From positions 1-64,000 of the forward strand of contig JAKCPI010025584.1 of NCBI GenBank assembly GCA_023213315.1: a stretch of 64,000 bases of DNA, given 5' to 3'. Under the pieces are notes generated by a model. The model saw nothing but the letters and a program-made list of their open reading frames with translations. It was not told the origin of the DNA and did no database searches. The position numbers and the translations under genes are program-made. Source of the stretch: Euborellia annulipes (taxonomy: Eukaryota; Arthropoda; Insecta; Dermaptera; Anisolabididae). This document shows, one piece after another, positions 58,785-64,000 of this stretch; positions within the stretch are counted from its first letter, which is position 1; the number at the start of each line of letters is the position of its first letter.

Positions 58785-59110
58785 CCACCACAATAGGACA
58801 CTTGCAACTCTACGGAGAGTTGTAGTAACATCCTGTCCTATAGAAGTGACGTTAAGAAAGTGATGCATTTTTCGAAAAAAGTAGGCTGAGGGAGTCCCTT
58901 CTCAAACTAGGAGTTACTTCCTAGCATAGAAGAGGTTAAATAAAAAGAATAGTGTGGAACTAGAAATAAAGATTAGTTCATTAGCTAGAAATGATCTCAA
59001 GAGAAGTTAGAGACAGGAAACTTGTAACTTCACGGAGTGTCGGTAGATGGCTACTGCCAGAGGACGGTTGGGTTTGTGGTGTGACTGTCTAAGTACACGA
59101 AACCACCTTG
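58785..59110 (-). repeat. Dispersed repeat, inverted relative to 30255-30545
   Basis: See the 30.3 kb copy; this one carries a local palindrome CAACTCTACGGAGAGTTG at about 58806. Confidence 0.6.
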
Positions 59111-59217
59111 GATAAATAAACGTGAATCCCGGTAGGAATTATAAATAATAGGCAAAAAATTATAAAAAAACTTAATTTTATTATTTAACGTTTCTAACTT
59201 GGTTAAAGACCCTTAGG

Positions 59218-59506
59218 TAGGTTACGGTAATTTCTAGAGGCCAGATCCGGAGAGACCACTTCCGGGGGTTCTGGGGGGTATGGAAAATCTTTCTTGAAAA
59301 TTAACCACTGAAACTGCGTTTTTAGCATAAAATTTAATACACTATGACTTAAATTTCAAGGTGCGGCGGAGATTAAAATTCCCCTATTTGGCTTCGTTTT
59401 AGGTTAATATTAGTAAATCCGGACATTTCTCAGATCCGGACGCCAAACCGGACACATGTTCCAAATCCGGTCTGTCCTGACGAAATCCGGATGTATGGTA
59501 ACCCTA
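59218..59506. mobile_element. hAT-type MITE (TAGGGTTACCAT family)
   Basis: 289 bp. The right end reads ATGGTAACCCTA and the left TAGGTTACGGTA, imperfect inverted repeats. Perfect 8-bp duplication CCCTTAGG at 59210-59217 and 59507-59514. Inside repeats ATCCGGA several times. Confidence 0.75.
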
Positions 59507-59514
59507 CCCTTAGG

Positions 59515-61640
59515 AGCTAAAATTTCTTGATCACGTCATTATTATTGCACACAAAGTAAATAAACGTGTCGGCGGTCATTAAAAAAAAATTATTTTTAGT
59601 GCCTTTAATAATTTCACTATTAAAACAGAATTATGAACCAATAATATGCAATTTTACATAGTTTGTTTATTTTTAATATAAGATGACTGAAGGACTATTT
59701 TGTCTATTTACATTGCTCCATTTTCTGTTAACGTGAATAATATAATTTTTTTTTTTTTTTCAAATTTATCCAACTTATTTAAACACTCTAACATCATGGG
59801 GAAATCACTAAAATCCTCAGAGGTTCATTTGTGAGAATCATTACAAAAACTTTCACTATTAATGCAACATGTCTCATTCTAAATTGGGCCACGACATGCT
59901 TCATTGGTTAATCAAACACATTTGACCTTATATTTATTTCTCATAATTACAATATAATATTATTTATTAGAGATCAGGCAAAATTTGTCCAATATATTGA
60001 TTAATGAAGCATTAAGAGATCTATAAACAGAAAAATCAATAGTAAAAAAATTCTTTTATCCGAATACCTGTGTTTGTTCAATCAATTGAATATATGGTTG
60101 ATTTATTTACATGGTAATATTAAAAAAAAAATAATAATAAAAATAAATAAAATAGAATGAGAAAAAACACAATTCTTATGTAATAATAAACGTAAAATAG
60201 GCTTAGATATTTATTAAAGACTTCAAGCATAGCTTTTTTATATTAATATAGTAAAAAAATAGCTTAAACCGACATTATGATTTATTTGAGGCTGTTCTGC
60301 CCTTGGGTGGAGAAATCTCTTTCCCCCACCCTTACTTAGGCTGCGCAGAATCTCTGTGCGCACTCGGCAAGAAACTAAGAAGATTTATGGGCTATAAAAA
60401 TTTTTTTACCATTTATAAAATATCTTAAATTTTTCATAAATATTAAGAATATTTTTTATTATATTTGAAAAATATTGGATAATTATTTGAGATCAGAATA
60501 GAACAAATTAATACGCCATCAAACATTAATTTATTTTTATTTTAATTATTAAACACTCTAATTATATTAATTATAATAAAACTTCAAAATAGTTTGCTAA
60601 GTAAAATAAAAAATAATAACCTCATAAAATGTTGTAAAATAAAAATTTATTAATGATAATTGTAGATATTTACGAATAAACGAAAATTTAAAATTTGACA
60701 AGTATATATTAGTATACTCTAAAAACGTATTATCCCCAAAGAAACCTTAATAATATATCATCTAAGGAAAATATATATGTAAACATATAAATCGTCCAAC
60801 AATTTCAATCTTGGAATGTTTTTACCTCATAATTATGATTATAAAAAAAAATGTGAAATGCAAATGATATAAAAATTTTTTTTTTTTATCATGATTGCAA
60901 TAAATCACAACAGCTATGATGAGGTGGGAAAAACTTATTAAAGAATTTTTGTAAAATTCTTTTTTAATAATCTAAATTTTTTTTTTTTTTTTTTTTTTTT
61001 TAGAAACACTCATATTAATAAAGACATTTTCATCTAGGACGAACCGGAAAGAAATGTTTAAAAAAAAAAAAGAAAAAATTTATTAAACATTTTTTTCTTT
61101 TTAATCAGTTATGTAATCGCTCTTATTATTAATGACAGTCTCTCATATCGTGACCAAAATTTTATATTGCTCAATTTGTAAAAGGAAACATGTTTTCCGC
61201 TGAAAAAAATCTGCAAGTTTCTTTTGAATGAATATATTTCATACTAAGGGATACTAAGACATTAATTAGTCGAAGCAATTCATTTAAGAATTATTATTAT
61301 TAATACAATCTTGATTTTTTATAGGCTTTATTTGCCGACTCTAAAGGGATGTCACACTTTGGACACGCAACAAAATCATCTGTTTACATCACTAAGTGCT
61401 CTATTTTTTAAATATTACTTTTTTATTATTATTAAAATAAGATTAAGATGTTATTTTTATTTCTATCTTTTCTAAATCATGTCCTTCAAAGTCCTTCAAC
61501 TTTCTCTTAAGAGAGAGAAAGTATTGTTTCATCAACATTTCTTAATTTTGATAGAATACATATTATTTAAGCACATTTTGTTGTTATTATGGGAGTTTTT
61601 AATTATAAATCACATTTTGTATTAATTATTTATTAAAAAT
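59515..61640. other. AT-rich intergenic DNA
   Basis: No gene, RNA or repeat end recognised; long T run at 60978-61002. Confidence 0.55.
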
Positions 61641-61920
61641 ATAAATATAGAACAACTTTTCGACTACTTACTTATTCTGCAGCCGTTATCAAGTACTGTG
61701 AACTTCATGAGAATGAGTGTAAAATGGCGCGAAAATTTGTATCTAACTTCAGTGGAATGACTGTAGATGGCGCTGACGTCGGTGTATATAAAATGAACGT
61801 AACGGTTAGTTCACTTGAGTCTGAGCAAGTGCACAGTAATTGAAAACAGCTGCAGATTAAGCATTCCAAATGTTGTACAATATGTATATTTTTAATAAAT
61901 AATTAAGACAAAATGTGGTC
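61641..61920 (+). repeat. LTR-like repeat with TATA box
   Basis: GTGTATATAAAATG, GGTTAGTTCACTTGAGTC, GCACAGTAATTGAAAACAGC, then TTTTTAATAAATAATT. Order of TATA, initiator-like and polyadenylation signals fits an LTR. Matches 47235-47480 in reverse. Confidence 0.5.
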
Positions 61921-62239
61921 TATAATTAATAATAATACAAATCACAAAAGCTTTAATAAACAAATTTTTACTGCTCTATTGTCCACGATTCACGCCCCTC
62001 TACCGAAACTCCTCGAATAAAGACAACTCCGCCTATGGTTAGGGTGTCTTTTGGAACTCCTTAGCTGGTCCCAAGGGTTGGAGCACTAGACTAATTACCT
62101 GCTTCCGAAAAACACCCACGATTTGAGAATATTTGTAGAGAAGTTTCGGACGGATGGATCATAAGGAAACATGGCAAACGAAATTCTAACATGATACCAA
62201 AATAAATTTAAAAAAAAGATTATAAAGATAATCGCGATT

Positions 62240-62325
62240 CGCTCAGGGGCCCACATCTTGTGGGTACGTGGATGGCGACCACGAGCTGCCCGAGCTGAAA
62301 CAAACAGTTTTTCTGTTGTTTCTAT
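62240..62325 (+). repeat. 240-bp SINE-like family, 5' part
   Basis: GCTCAGGGGCCCACATCTTG through GACCACGAGCTGCCCGAGC, then lost. Confidence 0.75.
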
Positions 62326-62426
62326 GTCTTAATGAGGGAATCATTTGGGTTGCCTATCTTCCAGAAAAAAACGCGACGTTTTTTTTTTATTATTTTCGAA
62401 CTGTTTTAATAACACTTTTTTTATTT

Positions 62427-62465
62427 GTTTAAGGCTTTTTCGGCATCTAAGGCCATTTAGATCCA
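62427..62465 (-). repeat. SINE tail fragment (also 63391-63424)
   Basis: Reverse complement TCTAAATGGCCTTAGATGCC, then GAAAAAGCCTT, matching the tail of the SINE at 51902-52062. Confidence 0.7.
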
Positions 62466-63050
62466 ATCCCTATTTATTTCAAATTATTGATAGTGAATTC
62501 AAATGAAATAAATTTTTCTCGCTTAGGACGGGACCTTAGGCACGATAATTTATTTATTTACAGGAAGGTATTAAAATTTTTAAAAATTTATTTCCAAAAA
62601 AAGAAAAAAAAAAATATGTCAAGTTGCATGATGGCCGCAAAAGCTTCTCATTTTATATTCATTATAATTAAACCCAGAGGAAAATAGAGAATGTTCTTCA
62701 ATTCGATTGATCAATATTTTTTCCATATTTACATAGGTCGAAAATAAATAATTCTCGCCTGCATTTTTCCTAAAAAACTTGGAAAATTTAAAATTGACCC
62801 TAAAAAAAAAATGTATTATTTCCACTTGTAGTACCGACTATATGGAATTTACTCAAGCACCATACAAAAATGCTTTTATTCATACACCCATACAATATCT
62901 TTATTTTATTGTATTTATTAAATCAATCACGAATACCATATTCAGGGCTCACTTCTTGTGAATACGAGTATAACTTTTTTTTTTTTTAATAAAAAATTTT
63001 TGTATTTTTCAAGAAAATTAACCTTGAAGACTGGTTTGTTCAAATTCTCA

Positions 63051-63080
63051 GTTTCGGTCAACATTTGTGACCATCTTCAG
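63051..63080 (-). other. Hammerhead-core-like motif
   Basis: Minus strand: CTGAAGA, a TGGTCA/TGACC stem with a short loop, GAAAC. Both boxes are exact. Confidence 0.45.
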
Positions 63081-63423
63081 GCTTAAAATCAATATAGATA
63101 TTTTCAAAATCAAGGATTACAAACATAATCTGATCTTAAAATTTATATCATTCAAATTGTTACACTACAAATTAAAGTGAAAAATTTTTTATTAAAATCC
63201 ATTTATTCCGCCTGAACATATGTTACTACAAGTAAACTTCCAAATTCATATAGTACGTGGATGACGATCATGAATTACCCGAGCTAAGACCGGAATTTAT
63301 GCTATTTGACATCCTATCCTTTTTTATTTATCTAATTATTTGTTGCGTCTATCTTTAAAATTAAATTTACCGACCCCTTATTTTTTTTTTAAGGTCTTTT
63401 TCGGCATCTTAGGCCATTTAGAT

Positions 63424-63475
63424 CAGCGTTTTCCAAACTGTGAGGCGCGCCTCCCTAGGGAGGCGCGGACTAGTC
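63424..63475 (+). mobile_element. Possible hAT terminus
   Basis: CAGCGTTTTCCAAACTGTGA followed by GGCGCGCCTCCC resembles the 5' end of Charlie-like hAT elements. The matching end was not found before the window closes. Confidence 0.35.
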
Positions 63476-63499
63476 TAAGGGGAGGCGCGAATATTGGTC

Positions 63500-64000
63500 A
63501 CCAAGATCAATTTTCTAAATGATTGCTAGTTTTATAAATAAAATAATAATATTTAGAAGATTCTGGGCAATTTGGATACCAAATGGCTTAAATAAAAATG
63601 CCTGGACCCCAATAGATACATTCGAGTATCGGTTAAAGTCGTTAAATGGCCTAATTTTAAATGGGGAAAAAGTGTGAGTGTTAAAAAAAAAAAGATTGGA
63701 TTAGGGGTTGAAAAATTGAAAAAAATGTTTTTTAATTTATTTTAGCTAAATCGATGCCACTAAATAGAAAAAATTCAAAAAATAGCGTTGATTATTATTT
63801 TGATTAGGGGGATGAAGGGTTGATTACTTAAGAAAGGTCTTGGAATATTCCAAATCACTTGTTGACATTCTTTTTCAGCTCAAAATATAGTTAGATTAGA
63901 GAAAAAGATATTTTTTTACTTTTAATAAAAAGGGAATTGTTATTTTCATTTATTTTTATTCCTATACAAACAGAGAAAGACAAGTCTCTCGTTCAGTCGA
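63500..64000. other. AT-rich DNA to the window edge
   Basis: No gene recognised. Confidence 0.55.

Overview
This is an AT-rich (my impression: about 70 percent A+T) stretch of an animal nuclear genome, not a prokaryotic or organellar sequence. The evidence is degenerate copies of two animal protein genes (TADA2B and CUL2), remnants of Ty1/copia, RTE-type and R1/I-like retrotransposons, tRNA-derived SINEs, hAT-type MITEs, and dense short repeats. The style suggests an invertebrate, possibly an arthropod, but nothing fixes the species. I see no intact host gene; nearly all long open frames are chance frames inside repeats.

Layout. 1-11.4 kb: AT-rich DNA with several copies of an abundant family I call R1 (a terminal perfect palindrome plus a 500-700 bp body), including a three-level nest at 8.7-9.6 kb, and a promoter-like or LTR-like module near 5.6 kb. 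11.5-20.2 kb: the protein-derived part. It holds a LINE C-terminal fragment, an internally deleted RTE element with exact target-site duplications, an intronless frameshifted TADA2B copy, copia remnants with one LTR, and a CUL2 retrocopy whose N-terminal and middle parts lie in opposite orientation between two copia pieces. 20-30 kb: a hAT MITE, R1 copies, and a head-to-tail array of three 330-bp units, each with a tRNA-Cys-like sequence, preceded by an inverted copy. 30-54 kb: R1 copies, hAT MITEs, foldback elements, a 240-bp SINE-like family with perfect 13-16 bp duplications, a TTAA-flanked element, and a homopolymer-rich block at 51.2-51.5 kb that may be an assembly artefact. 54-64 kb: foldbacks, two related GC-richer tandem arrays (84 bp and 97-100 bp periods), one more hAT MITE, an LTR-like repeat, and a likely hAT end near the right edge.

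How it fits together. This is a transposon graveyard. Elements with 3' ends rich in GAA triplets (RTE derivative, 240-bp family, short tRNA SINE) all show 11-16 bp target duplications, consistent with a shared RTE-like machinery. Separately, short CTGANGA...GAAA motifs resembling the hammerhead cores reported in Penelope-like elements recur at least eight times, twice as inverted pairs. The two host-gene copies look like retrocopies; the copia flanks of CUL2 suggest a copia-linked origin. All family calls are by eye; no database search was run.
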